Shown: positions 6,532 to 14,170 of the stretch, piece by piece
How positions within the stretch are numbered: the stretch's first letter is position 1
How the letters are laid out: each line of letters opens with the position of its first letter
Made by a program: the position numbers and the translations under genes
NCBI GenBank assembly: GCA_002304945.1
Contig: DBPQ01000122.1
Coordinates: 295-26,671 of the forward strand
Origin: Actinomycetales bacterium UBA1416
GTDB lineage: Bacteria; Actinomycetota; Actinomycetes; Actinomycetales; Actinomycetaceae
Length of the DNA: 26,377 bases
Reading direction: 5' to 3'
Notes under the pieces: model-generated
The model's database searches: none
Seen by the model: the letters and a program-made list of their open reading frames with translations, nothing else
Told to the model about the DNA's origin: nothing

Positions 6532-7668
6532 TCAGCGGAGTCCGGTGGGCCTCTCGAGCGCGAGGTCGATCAGCTCGGTCACGAGGTCGCGGTAGCTCAT
6601 CCCCGCCCCGGCCCACACGACCGGGAACATGGAGAACGGCGTGAAGCCCGGCATGGTGTTGACCTCGTTGACGACGGCGTGGCCGCCGTCGACGAAGAAG
6701 TCGACCCGTGCCAGGCCCTCGCACCCGAGCGCCTCGAAGGCCCGGACCGCCAGGGCCCGCACCTCGGCGGCCACGGCGGGATCGACGTCGGCCGGGCACT
6801 CCATGTGGAAGTCCCCGGTGGAGTGGTACTTGGTCTCGAAGTCGTAGAAGTCGTCGGTGTGCATGACGACCTCCCCGGGCGGGGCCGTCCGCGGAACTGC
6901 GCCGCCCCGACCCTGGAGGACCCCGCACTCGATCTCCCGGCCGGGCAACCCCTGCTCGACCAGCACCTTCGGGTCGTGCTCCCGGGCGGCGGCGACCGCG
7001 GCCTCGAGGTCCGCGATCCTCTCCACCCGGCTGATGCCGAGCGAGCTGCCGGCCCGTGCCGGCTTCACGAACACGGGGAGGGTGAGCTGCGAGACCTCGG
7101 CGAGGACGGCGTCGCGGTCCCGCTCCCACCGTGCGGGGGTGATGACGACGTAGGGGCCCACCGCGAGCCCGGCGGCGGCCAGGGCCACCTTCATGAAGTG
7201 CTTGTCCATGCCGACCGCCGACGCCAGGACGCCGGAGCCCACGTAGGGGACGTCGACCATCTCGAGGAGCCCCTGGATCGTGCCGTCCTCACCGAAGGGC
7301 CCGTGCAGGAGCGGCAGGACGACGTCCACCCGGCCGAGGTCGGCGGGCTCGGGACCGAGGACCGTGAGACGGGCCTCTCCCCCGCCGTCCGCGGGAAGGA
7401 CGACCGTTGCCCCGGTGTCCGGCACCTCCGCGCGGCCGCCCTCGAGGAGCGACGGGTCGTCGGGCACCGGCACCCAGCGGCCGCTCCTGGTGATGCCGAC
7501 GGGGACGACGTCGAAGCGGTCGCGGTCGATCTCCCGCAGCACCCCGGCGGCGGTGGCGCACGAGACGGAGTGTTCGCCGCTGCGGCCTCCGAACACGACG
7601 GCGACGCGCACGCGCCCGCCGTCCTCTGTCGGGCGGGGGCGGGCGGCGTGGTCCTCGTGCGCGTTCAT
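6532..7668 (-). CDS. ddl: D-alanine–D-alanine ligase
   Basis: This 378-residue ATP-grasp enzyme makes D-Ala-D-Ala for peptidoglycan. Seen motifs are VAVVFGGRSGEHSVS near residue 22, LHGPFGEDGTIQGLLEM, the ATP-grasp loop FVKPARAGSSLGISRV, and the metal site RVDFFVDGG...VNEVNTMPGFTPFSMFP. Length is usual for the family. The frame is open upstream into gpsA, but the ATG at 7668 is preceded by TACCCT and seven bases, typical of a leaderless start here. It lies 26 bases behind gpsA, so it may also be read through from the murA-plsC-gpsA transcript. The run therefore supplies both peptidoglycan and phospholipid precursors. Confidence 0.95.
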   Translation of the reverse strand: MNAHEDHAARPRPTEDGGRVRVAVVFGGRSGEHSVSCATAAGVLREIDRDRFDVVPVGITRSGRWVPVPDDPSLLEGGRAEVPDTGATVVLPADGGGEARLTVLGPEPADLGRVDVVLPLLHGPFGEDGTIQGLLEMVDVPYVGSGVLASAVGMDKHFMKVALAAAGLAVGPYVVITPARWERDRDAVLAEVSQLTLPVFVKPARAGSSLGISRVERIADLEAAVAAAREHDPKVLVEQGLPGREIECGVLQGRGGAVPRTAPPGEVVMHTDDFYDFETKYHSTGDFHMECPADVDPAVAAEVRALAVRAFEALGCEGLARVDFFVDGGHAVVNEVNTMPGFTPFSMFPVVWAGAGMSYRDLVTELIDLALERPTGLR

Positions 7669-7675
7669 CGAGACG

Positions 7676-7681
7676 AGGGTA
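7676..7681 (-). promoter_or_regulatory. -10 box of ddl
   Basis: TACCCT on the minus strand ends seven bases before the ddl ATG (7668), in the short gap after gpsA. This suggests an internal, leaderless promoter for ddl. No clear -35 box is seen. Confidence 0.45.
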
Positions 7682-7694
7682 TCGCAGGCACCCC

Positions 7695-8687
7695 TCAGGC
7701 CCGCTCGTCCTTGCGGGGCCGGGAGAGGAGCATCCGGGTCATCTCCCGCACGCCGAGTCCCTCGTAGAGGACCCCGACCACGGCGTCCGTGATGGGCATC
7801 TCGACGTCCAGGGTGCGCGCGAGGTGCGCGACGGACCGGCAGGACTTCGCGCCCTCCGCCGTGCCCCCGGTGGCCGCGACGGCCTGTTCGAGTCCCATGC
7901 CCGCGCCGATGTGACGTCCGAGGGTGTGGTTGCGCGAGAGGCTGGAGGCGCAGGTGGCGACCAGGTCCCCGAGCCCGGCGAGGCCGGCCATGGTGGCTGG
8001 GTCGGCCCCGAGGGCGACCGCAAGGCGCGTGATCTCCGCCAGCCCGCGCGTGATGATCGTGGCCTTCGTGTTGTCGCCGAACCCGGCGCCCGCCGCCATG
8101 CCCACCGCCACCGCGATGACGTTCTTCACGGCACCGGCGAGTTCGACGCCGACGACGTCGTCGCTCACGTAGGGCCGGAAGTAGCCGGTGGCGCACAGGT
8201 GTGCCACCTCCTCCGCCCTGCCGACGTCGACGCAGGCGAGGACTGAGGCGCTCGGCTGTCCGGCGGCGATCTCGCGCGAGAGGTTCGGGCCCGACAGCAC
8301 GACGAGGTGGTCCTCCGCGAGGCCGAGCTCCCCGAGCACCTGCGTCATCCGCAAATCCGTGCCGAGTTCGATGCCCTTCATCAGGGAGACGACGGTGGCC
8401 TCCGGGGGGACCAGCTGTGCCACCGGGGTGAGGACCTCGCGCACCACCTGGGACGGCACGCCGATGACGAGCGTGGATGCTCCGGTGACGGCGGCGGCGA
8501 GGTCGCCGGTCGCGCGTACGCCCTCGGGGAGGACGTGGCCCGGCAGGTACGCCTCGTTGGTGTGCCGGTCGTTCAGCTCCGCCACGATCGCGGGGTCACG
8601 TCCCCACAACAGGAGCTCGTTGCCGGCGTCGGCGAGCACCTTCGCGAATGTCGTGCCCCACGCGCCCGTCCCGAGGACGGTGATCAT
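7695..8687 (-). CDS. gpsA: NAD(P)H-dependent glycerol-3-phosphate dehydrogenase
   Basis: The 330-residue cytoplasmic enzyme reduces dihydroxyacetone phosphate to sn-glycerol-3-phosphate, the backbone of phospholipids. The Rossmann motif GTGAWGTTFA lies at 5-14. GAVKNVIAVAVGMAAG carries the catalytic lysine, followed by NTKATIITRGLAEI and GLAGLGDLVATC, all family hallmarks. I chose the ATG at 8687 because it overlaps the plsC stop in an ATGA and because MITVLGTGAWG is the normal N-terminus; an ATG 27 bases upstream would only add residues that overlap plsC. Translation is probably coupled to plsC, which uses the product of this enzyme pathway. Confidence 0.95.
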   Translation of the reverse strand: MITVLGTGAWGTTFAKVLADAGNELLLWGRDPAIVAELNDRHTNEAYLPGHVLPEGVRATGDLAAAVTGASTLVIGVPSQVVREVLTPVAQLVPPEATVVSLMKGIELGTDLRMTQVLGELGLAEDHLVVLSGPNLSREIAAGQPSASVLACVDVGRAEEVAHLCATGYFRPYVSDDVVGVELAGAVKNVIAVAVGMAAGAGFGDNTKATIITRGLAEITRLAVALGADPATMAGLAGLGDLVATCASSLSRNHTLGRHIGAGMGLEQAVAATGGTAEGAKSCRSVAHLARTLDVEMPITDAVVGVLYEGLGVREMTRMLLSRPRKDERA

Positions 8688-9511
8688 GGCTTGCGTCGCG
8701 TGAGCTCGGTCCACGAATGGCGCAGGCGCGCGAGCGTGCCCTCGGGTCGCTCAGCGCGCGCCGCGGCCTTCCGCTCGACGTCGTAGGCCTTCCCGTCACC
8801 GTGGACACGGCGGTCCCACACCCGCTCCGGGGGCGCCTCGCCGCGCAGTTCGGAGACGCCGTCGGTCAGCCGGCGCATGATCCGGTCGGTCGCCTCGCGG
8901 AGCACGGTCCCGTCGAGGGGCCGGCCGTAGAGGTCGTCGAGGTCGACGGGGGGCAGCGCGAGCACGTCCACCCGCTGGCGGCGGACCGTCGTGGGCAGGG
9001 ACTCGAACCTGGGGATCACCCGGTGGGCCCCCCACTGGGCGATCGGCACGACGGGGACGCGCGTGGTGAGCGCGAGACGAGCCACGCCCGTCTTGCCGAG
9101 CATGGGCCACATGTCGGGGTCGTGGGTGAGGGTGCCCTCGGGGAAGATGGCCACGCACTCGCCCGCCTGCAACGCCTCCCGCGCGGCGTCGAGGGACTCG
9201 GCCGCCTTCGCCGAGCCCCGGTGGACCGGGATGTGTTTGACCCGCCGCGCGAGCCATCCGATGACGGGCACCTGGAACAGCTCGGACTTCGCGAGGAACT
9301 TCACCGGGATGTCGTTGTCCACGAGGAAGTGGGCGAACGTCAGCGGGTCCAGGTTGGTGACGTGGTTGGACACGGCGATGAAGCCGCCCGTGGTGGGGAG
9401 GTTCTCCGCCCCGCGCCAGTGCCGGTCGGTGAGCAGGCTCAGGGGCGGGCGGAGGAGGGCGACGACGGCGCGGTAGGTGAAGGGGAGTTCGCGCCCGGGC
9501 GCGGGGCGCAT
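8684..9511 (-). CDS. plsC: 1-acyl-sn-glycerol-3-phosphate acyltransferase family protein
   Basis: The 275-residue protein belongs to the PlsC acyltransferase family, which adds the second acyl chain to lysophosphatidic acid at the membrane. The catalytic motif is NHVTNLD (His50, Asp55), and the substrate-binding motif is FPEGT (123-127). WLARRVKHIPVHRG (86-99) is a further conserved block. A basic tail of ~60 residues follows the acyltransferase domain. The start codon shares one base with the murA stop (TGATG), and the stop overlaps the gpsA start, so murA, plsC and gpsA form one translationally coupled unit. The acyl preference cannot be told from sequence. Confidence 0.9.
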   Translation of the reverse strand: MRPAPGRELPFTYRAVVALLRPPLSLLTDRHWRGAENLPTTGGFIAVSNHVTNLDPLTFAHFLVDNDIPVKFLAKSELFQVPVIGWLARRVKHIPVHRGSAKAAESLDAAREALQAGECVAIFPEGTLTHDPDMWPMLGKTGVARLALTTRVPVVPIAQWGAHRVIPRFESLPTTVRRQRVDVLALPPVDLDDLYGRPLDGTVLREATDRIMRRLTDGVSELRGEAPPERVWDRRVHGDGKAYDVERKAAARAERPEGTLARLRHSWTELTRRKP

Positions 9512-10827
9512 CAGCCGGCCTCGACGTTCGCCCCGAGGGCGGCGAGCTTGCGCATGAAGTGCTCGTACCCACGGTTGATGACCTCGATCCCGAGCACGGT
9601 GGAGGTCCCCTCGGCGGCCAGGGCGGCGATGAGGTGGGAGAACCCGCCGCGGAGGTCGGGGACCACGATGTCGGCGGCGTGGAGCGGGGTGGGACCCGAG
9701 ATCGCCGCGGAGTGGTAGAAGTTGCGCTGCCCGAACCGGCACTCCAGGCCCCCCAGGCACTCCCGGTACAGCTGGATCTGCGCTCCCATCGCGTTCAGGG
9801 CCTCGGTGAAGCCGAACCGGTTCTCGTAGACGGTCTCGTGCACGATGGACAGGCCCTCCGCCTGGGTCAGCGCCACCACGAGGGGCTGCTGCCAGTCGGT
9901 CATGAAGCCCGGGTGCACGTCGGTCTCCAGCACGATCGAGTTCAGCCGGCCTCCGGGATGGAAGAACCGGATCCCCTGGTCGTCGATGTGGAACGCCCCA
10001 CCGACCTTCCGGAACGTGTTCAGGAACGTCATCATGTCGGGCTGGGTGGCGCCGCGGACGAAGATGTCGCCCCGGGTCGCCAGGGCCGCCGACGCCCACG
10101 AGGCCGCCTCGATCCGGTCCGGCAGCGAGGTGTGCACGAACCCCTCGAGCCGCTCCACTCCCTCCACCCGGATGACCCGGTCGGTGTCCACCGAGATGAT
10201 CGCGCCCATCTTCTGGAGCACCGCGATCAGGTCCATGATCTCCGGTTCGATCGCCGCGTTCTTCAGCTCGGTCTTCCCGCTGGCACGCACCGCGGTCAGC
10301 AGGGTCTGCTCCGTGGCCCCCACCGACGGGTAGGGCAACTCGACCTTCGTCCCGTGCAGCCCGCCCGGCGCGGTGATGTGGATGCCCTGCTCCTGCTTGT
10401 CCACCACCGCGCCGAACTGGCGCAGGATCGCCAGGTGGAAGTCGATCGGCCGGTCCCCGATGTGGCACCCCCCGAGGTCCGGGATGAAGGCCTCCCCGAT
10501 CCGGTGCAGCAACGGACCGCAGAACAGGATCGGGATCCGCGAGGACCCGGCATGGGCGTCGATGTCCCGGACGTGGGCCGACTCCACGTTCGAGGAGTCG
10601 AAGTGCAGCTCCCCGGCGTCGTCGTCGTACTCCACCCGCACCCCGTGGAGGCGCAACAACCCCGCCACCACGTCGACGTCCCGGATCAACGGGACGTTGC
10701 GGAGCACCGAGGAGGTCTCCCCGAGCAGGGCGGCCACCATCGCCTTGGACACGAAGTTCTTCGCACCCCGCACCGTGAGCTCGCCGGTCAGGGGCGCACC
10801 ACCGTGCACGCGCAACAGGTCGTTCAT
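9511..10827 (-). CDS. murA: UDP-N-acetylglucosamine 1-carboxyvinyltransferase (MurA-type)
   Basis: The 438-residue enzyme transfers enolpyruvate from PEP to UDP-GlcNAc, the first committed step of peptidoglycan synthesis. VRGAKN (Lys23, Asn24) is the substrate-binding start. DLGGCHIGDRPID keeps the PEP-reactive cysteine (Cys121, equivalent to Cys115 of E. coli), so fosfomycin sensitivity at this residue is expected, unlike the Cys-to-Asp form of M. tuberculosis MurA. TDVHPGFMTDWQ (302-313) carries the general acid/base aspartate. The open frame runs further upstream, but ATG 10827 has the conserved MNDLLRVHGG start and a GGGTGG site. A second murA copy elsewhere in the genome is possible, since this cluster version is rather divergent. 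Confidence 0.9.
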   Translation of the reverse strand: MNDLLRVHGGAPLTGELTVRGAKNFVSKAMVAALLGETSSVLRNVPLIRDVDVVAGLLRLHGVRVEYDDDAGELHFDSSNVESAHVRDIDAHAGSSRIPILFCGPLLHRIGEAFIPDLGGCHIGDRPIDFHLAILRQFGAVVDKQEQGIHITAPGGLHGTKVELPYPSVGATEQTLLTAVRASGKTELKNAAIEPEIMDLIAVLQKMGAIISVDTDRVIRVEGVERLEGFVHTSLPDRIEAASWASAALATRGDIFVRGATQPDMMTFLNTFRKVGGAFHIDDQGIRFFHPGGRLNSIVLETDVHPGFMTDWQQPLVVALTQAEGLSIVHETVYENRFGFTEALNAMGAQIQLYRECLGGLECRFGQRNFYHSAAISGPTPLHAADIVVPDLRGGFSHLIAALAAEGTSTVLGIEVINRGYEHFMRKLAALGANVEAG

Positions 10828-10881
10828 CGGACCACCCTTCCCTGCACCACCACCCGATGCGGCCGGTGCGTCAGGACACCC

Positions 10882-10887
10882 AGAATA
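10882..10887 (-). promoter_or_regulatory. Possible -10 box of the murA-plsC-gpsA unit
   Basis: TATTCT lies on the minus strand in the 82-base gap between leuD and murA, 54 bases before the murA start. No good -35 hexamer is placed 17 bases upstream, so the call is tentative. Confidence 0.35.
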
Positions 10888-10909
10888 CGCACCAACGGGC
10901 AGCAGGTCC

Positions 10910-11545
10910 TCAGACCGGGCGTGCGGAGACCACCTCCGCCTTGGGCAGGTGGCGGGCCGGCAGCGTCCGTGGGCGCCACGTCTCCCGTTCCTCCTCGAAG
11001 GCCGAGATCTCCGCGGCACGGGTGAGGCTGAGAGCGATGTCGTCCAGGCCCTCCAGCAGCCGCCAGCGGGTGTAGTCGTCGATCTCGAAGGTGAGGTGGA
11101 GGTGGCCGCAGGTCACCGTCCGGCTCACCAGGTCCACGGTGACCTCGGTGCCGGGCTCCGTCTCGAGGGCCTTCCACAGCGCCTCGGCGTCCTCCGTGGT
11201 GATGACCCCGGTGACGAGGCCCTGCTTCCCGGAGTTGCCGCGGAAGATGTCGGCGAACCGGGGGCTGAGCACCACGCGGAAGCCGTAGTCCTTGAGGGCC
11301 CACACGGCGTGCTCCCGGGACGAGCCGGTTCCGAAGTCCGGCCCCGCGACGAGCACCGAGCCCGCCGCGTACGCGGGGTTGTTGAGCACGAAGCCGGGAT
11401 CCGACCGCCAGGCCGAGAACAGGGCGTCCTCGAACCCGGTGCGCGTGATCCTCTTGAGGTACACGGCCGGGATGATCTGGTCGGTGTCGACGTTGGAGCG
11501 GCGGAGCGGCACGCCGACCCCGGTGTGGGAGGTGAACTTCTCCAT
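10910..11545 (-). CDS. leuD: 3-isopropylmalate dehydratase small subunit
   Basis: The 211-residue protein is the swivelling domain subunit that pairs with LeuC to convert 2-isopropylmalate to 3-isopropylmalate in leucine synthesis. VGVPLRRSNVDTDQIIPAVYL near the start (residues ~9-30), GPDFGTGSSREHAVWALKDYGFR in the middle and FADIFRGNSGKQGL are family hallmarks. Length is normal. It begins 10 bases after leuC, and a GAGGAGG site overlapping the leuC stop region sets its start. The leuA and leuB genes are not in this window. Confidence 0.96.
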   Translation of the reverse strand: MEKFTSHTGVGVPLRRSNVDTDQIIPAVYLKRITRTGFEDALFSAWRSDPGFVLNNPAYAAGSVLVAGPDFGTGSSREHAVWALKDYGFRVVLSPRFADIFRGNSGKQGLVTGVITTEDAEALWKALETEPGTEVTVDLVSRTVTCGHLHLTFEIDDYTRWRLLEGLDDIALSLTRAAEISAFEEERETWRPRTLPARHLPKAEVVSARPV

Positions 11546-11555
11546 GGTGGCCTCC

Positions 11556-12965
11556 TCAGGCGTTCACGAGATCGGCGGGAGAGGACAGGGTGCCGCGGAT
11601 CGCGGTCGCGGCGGCCGTGGTGGGCGACACCAGGTGGGTGCGGCCGCCCTTGCCCTGCCGGCCCTCGAAGTTGCGGTTGGAGGTCGACGCGGCGCGCTCC
11701 CCCGGGGCGAGCTGGTCCGGGTTCATGCCGAGGCACATGGAGCAGCCGGCGTTGCGCCACTCGGCCCCGAAGTCGAGGAAGACCCTGTCCAGCCCCTCCG
11801 CCTCCGCCTGCAGGCGGATCCTGGCGGACGCGGGCACGACGATCACGCGGACGGCGTCGTGCTTCCGCCGGCCCTTCACGACCTCCGCCACGGCCCGCAG
11901 GTCCTCGATGCGGCCGTTCGTGCAGGAGCCGATGAACACGGTGTCGACCCGGATGTCCCGCAACGGCGTACCGGGGGTGAGGCCCATGTACTCCAGCGCC
12001 CGCTCGGCGGCCTGGCGCTGCGTCTCGTCGGGGATGTCCACCGGGTCGGGGACCGCTGCCGAGAGCGGAAGGCCCTGGCCGGGATTGGTGCCCCACGTGA
12101 CGAAGGGCTCGATGTCGGCGGCCTCGAGGACCACCTCGGCGTCGAAGACGGCGTCGTCGTCCGTGCGGAGGGTCCGCCAGTACTCGACGGCGGCGTCCCA
12201 GTCGGCGCCCTGCGGCGCGTGCGGGCGGCCCTTCAGGTAGGCGAACGTGGTCTCGTCGGGCGCGATCATCCCGGCGCGGGCCCCGGCCTCGATCGACATG
12301 TTGCAGATGGTCATCCGGCCCTCCATGGAGAGCTTCTCGATGGCCTCGCCCCGGTACTCGAGCACGTAGCCCTGCCCGCCGCCGGTCCCGATCCGGGCGA
12401 TGATCGCCAGGATGATGTCCTTGGCGGAGGAGCCGAGCGGCAGGTCGCCGTTGATGGTGATGGCCATGGTCCGGAACGGCTTCAGCGGGAGGGTCTGGGT
12501 GGCGAGGACGTGCTCCACCTCGGAGGTCCCGATGCCGAACGCGAGGGCCCCGAAGGCGCCGTGGGTCGAGGTGTGGGAGTCGCCGCACACGACGGTGAGG
12601 CCCGGCTGGGTGAGGCCGAGCTGGGGGCCCACCGCGTGGACGATGCCCTGATCCGCGTCCCCGAGGGAATGCAGGCGGATGCCGAACTCCGCGCAGTTGG
12701 CGCGCAGCGTCTCGATCTGCCTGCGGCTCGTCGGCTCCGCGATCGGGAGGTCGATGTTGAGGGTGGGGGTGTTGTGGTCCTCGGTGGCGATCGTGAGGTC
12801 GGGCCGTCGCACCGGCCGTCCGGCGAGGCGGAGCCCCTCGAAGGCCTGCGGGCTCGTGACCTCGTGGACGAGGTGGAGGTCGATGTACAGCAGGTCGGGC
12901 TCGCCGTTCTCCCCCTGGTGGACCACGTGGCGCTGCCACACCTTCTCGGCGAGTGTGCCGCTCAT
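11556..12965 (-). CDS. leuC: 3-isopropylmalate dehydratase large subunit
   Basis: The 469-residue aconitase-family subunit carries the 4Fe-4S cluster. Ligand cysteines are Cys348 (IGSCTNGR), Cys408 and Cys411 (GCSMCLGMN). CGDSHTSTHGAFG (127-139) is the substrate-binding signature. Length is usual for a stand-alone LeuC. The ATG at 12965 is preceded by GGGAGA at the right spacing, so this gene has a translated leader, unlike many neighbours. It is divergent from an IclR-family regulator, and a perfect palindrome between them is the likely operator. I could not assign its -10/-35 boxes with confidence. leuC and leuD form a two-gene operon. Confidence 0.97.
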   Translation of the reverse strand: MSGTLAEKVWQRHVVHQGENGEPDLLYIDLHLVHEVTSPQAFEGLRLAGRPVRRPDLTIATEDHNTPTLNIDLPIAEPTSRRQIETLRANCAEFGIRLHSLGDADQGIVHAVGPQLGLTQPGLTVVCGDSHTSTHGAFGALAFGIGTSEVEHVLATQTLPLKPFRTMAITINGDLPLGSSAKDIILAIIARIGTGGGQGYVLEYRGEAIEKLSMEGRMTICNMSIEAGARAGMIAPDETTFAYLKGRPHAPQGADWDAAVEYWRTLRTDDDAVFDAEVVLEAADIEPFVTWGTNPGQGLPLSAAVPDPVDIPDETQRQAAERALEYMGLTPGTPLRDIRVDTVFIGSCTNGRIEDLRAVAEVVKGRRKHDAVRVIVVPASARIRLQAEAEGLDRVFLDFGAEWRNAGCSMCLGMNPDQLAPGERAASTSNRNFEGRQGKGGRTHLVSPTTAAATAIRGTLSSPADLVNA

Positions 12966-12980
12966 TACATTCTCCCGGAA

Positions 12981-13023
12981 ATCTCACATGGTGGTTGCAT
13001 CTCATCTAATGAGATGGCAGTAT
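12981..13023 (+). promoter_or_regulatory. Promoter of the IclR-family gene, with embedded operator
   Basis: TTGCAT (12995-13000) and CAGTAT (13018-13023) are 17 bases apart. The -10 box ends six bases before the start codon at 13030, so the transcript is probably leaderless. The 19-base palindrome 12998-13016 fills the spacer, and an extra half-site ATCTCA lies at 12981-12986, 18 bases before the ATCTCA of the palindrome. Confidence 0.55.
12998..13016. promoter_or_regulatory. Perfect palindrome, likely operator for the IclR/LtbR-type regulator
   Basis: CATCTCAT, CTA, ATGAGATG form 8-base arms around a 3-base centre with no mismatch. It sits between the divergent leuC and regulator genes and overlaps the regulator's promoter spacer. 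IclR-family proteins bind such sites as dimers or tetramers. The family member at this locus in Corynebacterium glutamicum, LtbR, represses leuB and leuCD. Confidence 0.75.
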
Positions 13024-13029
13024 CGAGCC

Positions 13030-13785
13030 ATGGACAACTCTAGTGGAGTCGGCGTCCTGGACAAAGCCGCGACCGTCCTGAGTGCCCTCGAGGCCGGGCC
13101 CGCGACCCTTGCCCAGCTCGTCAACGCGACGCACCTCGCCCGTCCGACGGCCCACCGCCTCGCCGTCGCCCTCGAGCACCACCGCTTCGTGGCGCGCGAC
13201 ATGCAGGGGCGCTTCATTCTCGGGCCGCGGCTCGCCGAGCTCGCCTCCGCGGCCGGTGAGGACCGGCTGCTGGCGGCCGCCACCCCGGTGCTCAACGTGC
13301 TGCGGGACCACACGGGCGAATCCGCGCAGCTGTATCGGCGTCAGGGTGATCACCGCATCTGCGTGGCGGCCGCCGAGCGCCACATCGGGTTGCGTGACTC
13401 CATCCCGGTGGGCGCCACACTGTCGATGCTCGCGGGCTCGGCCGCCCAGGTCCTCCTCGCGTGGGAGGAGCCGGACCGGCTCCACCGCGGCCTCCACGGC
13501 GCGTCCTTCACCGCGACCGTCCTCTCCGCCGTCCGACGGCGGGGCTGGGCCCAGTCGGTCGCCGAGCGCGAGCCCGGGGTCGCCTCGGTGTCCGCCCCCG
13601 TCCGCGGCCCCTCCGGCCGCGTGATCGCCGCCGTCTCCGTCTCAGGGCCCATCGAGCGCATGGGCCGCCAGCCGGGCCGGCTCCACGCTGCAGCCGTGGT
13701 CTCCGCCGCCAACCGCCTCACCGAGGTGCTGCGGCGGAGCGAGGAGGCACAGGCCGCCCGGCAGGCGCAACAGGCGCCGTCCTGA
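13030..13785 (+). CDS. IclR-family transcriptional regulator (LtbR-like)
   Basis: The 251-residue protein has the IclR layout. An N-terminal winged helix-turn-helix covers ~10-65, with TLAQLVNATHLARPTAHRL as the helix pair. A C-terminal effector-binding domain (~75-240) has blocks such as IPVGATLSMLAGSAAQVLLAW and GVASVSAPVRGPSGRVIAAVSVSGP. Its position, divergent from leuCD, matches LtbR of corynebacteria and Rv2989 of M. tuberculosis, so control of leucine synthesis and of itself is inferred. There is no ribosome binding site before the ATG, which fits a leaderless message. A strong hairpin follows the gene. Confidence 0.88.
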   Translation: MDNSSGVGVLDKAATVLSALEAGPATLAQLVNATHLARPTAHRLAVALEHHRFVARDMQGRFILGPRLAELASAAGEDRLLAAATPVLNVLRDHTGESAQLYRRQGDHRICVAAAERHIGLRDSIPVGATLSMLAGSAAQVLLAWEEPDRLHRGLHGASFTATVLSAVRRRGWAQSVAEREPGVASVSAPVRGPSGRVIAAVSVSGPIERMGRQPGRLHAAAVVSAANRLTEVLRRSEEAQAARQAQQAPS

Positions 13786-13807
13786 GAGGCGACGTCCCCG
13801 GATGCAG

Positions 13808-13842
13808 AGAGGTCCCCCGCGCGATGCGGGGGACCTCTTCTC
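13808..13842 (+). terminator. Terminator after the IclR-family gene
   Basis: A perfect 13-base stem (13808-13820 with 13826-13838) closes a 5-base GCGAT loop, 22 bases after the stop codon. It is followed by TCTC rather than a full T run. Because it also lies just beyond the tRNA-Glu gene on the other strand, it may stop transcription from both sides. Confidence 0.75.
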
Positions 13843-13843
13843 G

Positions 13844-13916
13844 TAGCCCCGACCGGATTCGAACCGGCGCCGCCGCCTTGAGAGGGCGGTGTCCTAGGCC
13901 GCTAGACGACGGGGCC
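13844..13916 (-). tRNA. tRNA-Glu (CUC)
   Basis: The minus strand folds as a 73-base tRNA. The acceptor is GGCCCCG with CGGGGCT (first pair G·U), the anticodon stem CCGCC/GGCGG holds the loop CTCTCAA with anticodon CUC, and the T arm has GGTTCGAAT. The 3' CCA is not encoded. It is downstream of tRNA-Gln on the same strand and near gltX, whose product charges it. Confidence 0.93.
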
Positions 13917-13933
13917 TCGTATGACCGGCTGAC

Positions 13934-13963
13934 ACGTTACCGTGACACCGGTGTTTGTCCCAA
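13934..13963 (-). promoter_or_regulatory. Likely tRNA-Glu promoter
   Basis: On the minus strand TTGGGA (13963-13958) and TAACGT (13939-13934) are 18 bases apart, with the -10 box ending 17 bases before the tRNA-Glu 5' end. The spacer contains ACACCGGTGT, a small perfect palindrome. Confidence 0.5.
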
Positions 13964-13977
13964 ATCTTGCGATCTGG

Positions 13978-14049
13978 CTGGGGTACCAGGACTCGAACCT
14001 AGAATGACGGAACCAGAATCCGTTGTGTTGCCAATTACACCATACCCCA
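13978..14049 (-). tRNA. tRNA-Gln (CUG)
   Basis: The 72-base minus-strand gene has acceptor arms TGGGGTA and TACCCCA with discriminator G, anticodon stem ACGGA/TCCGT and loop TTCTGGT (anticodon CUG), and a T arm with GGTTCGAGT. The U1-A72 pair and G73 are typical identity features of tRNA-Gln. A glnS gene lies further right in the window. Confidence 0.94.
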
Positions 14050-14088
14050 CCGATTCCGGGCCCCTGGGGGCCACGGCACCGACCTACA

Positions 14089-14118
14089 ACTCTACCGCGC
14101 ACGGCGTGGCCCACCCAA
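14089..14118 (-). promoter_or_regulatory. Likely tRNA-Gln promoter
   Basis: On the minus strand TTGGGT (14118-14113) and TAGAGT (14094-14089) are 18 bases apart, ~40 bases before the tRNA-Gln 5' end. The layout is the same as the tRNA-Glu promoter. Confidence 0.5.
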
Positions 14119-14157
14119 ATCCGTGGGCGTGATCGCCCTCACCCCCGCTCCTCGGGC

Positions 14158-14163
14158 TACCCT
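14158..14163 (+). promoter_or_regulatory. -10 box of the lipoprotein gene
   Basis: TACCCT ends seven bases before the ATG at 14171, and no ribosome binding site intervenes, so the message is probably leaderless. Confidence 0.45.
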
Positions 14164-14170
14164 CGGCGCC

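Noticed and set aside
6532..8196. The longer 554-residue version of ddl running back into gpsA.
   Set aside because: The added part is an out-of-frame reading of gpsA; the ligase domain begins shortly after the ATG at 7668.
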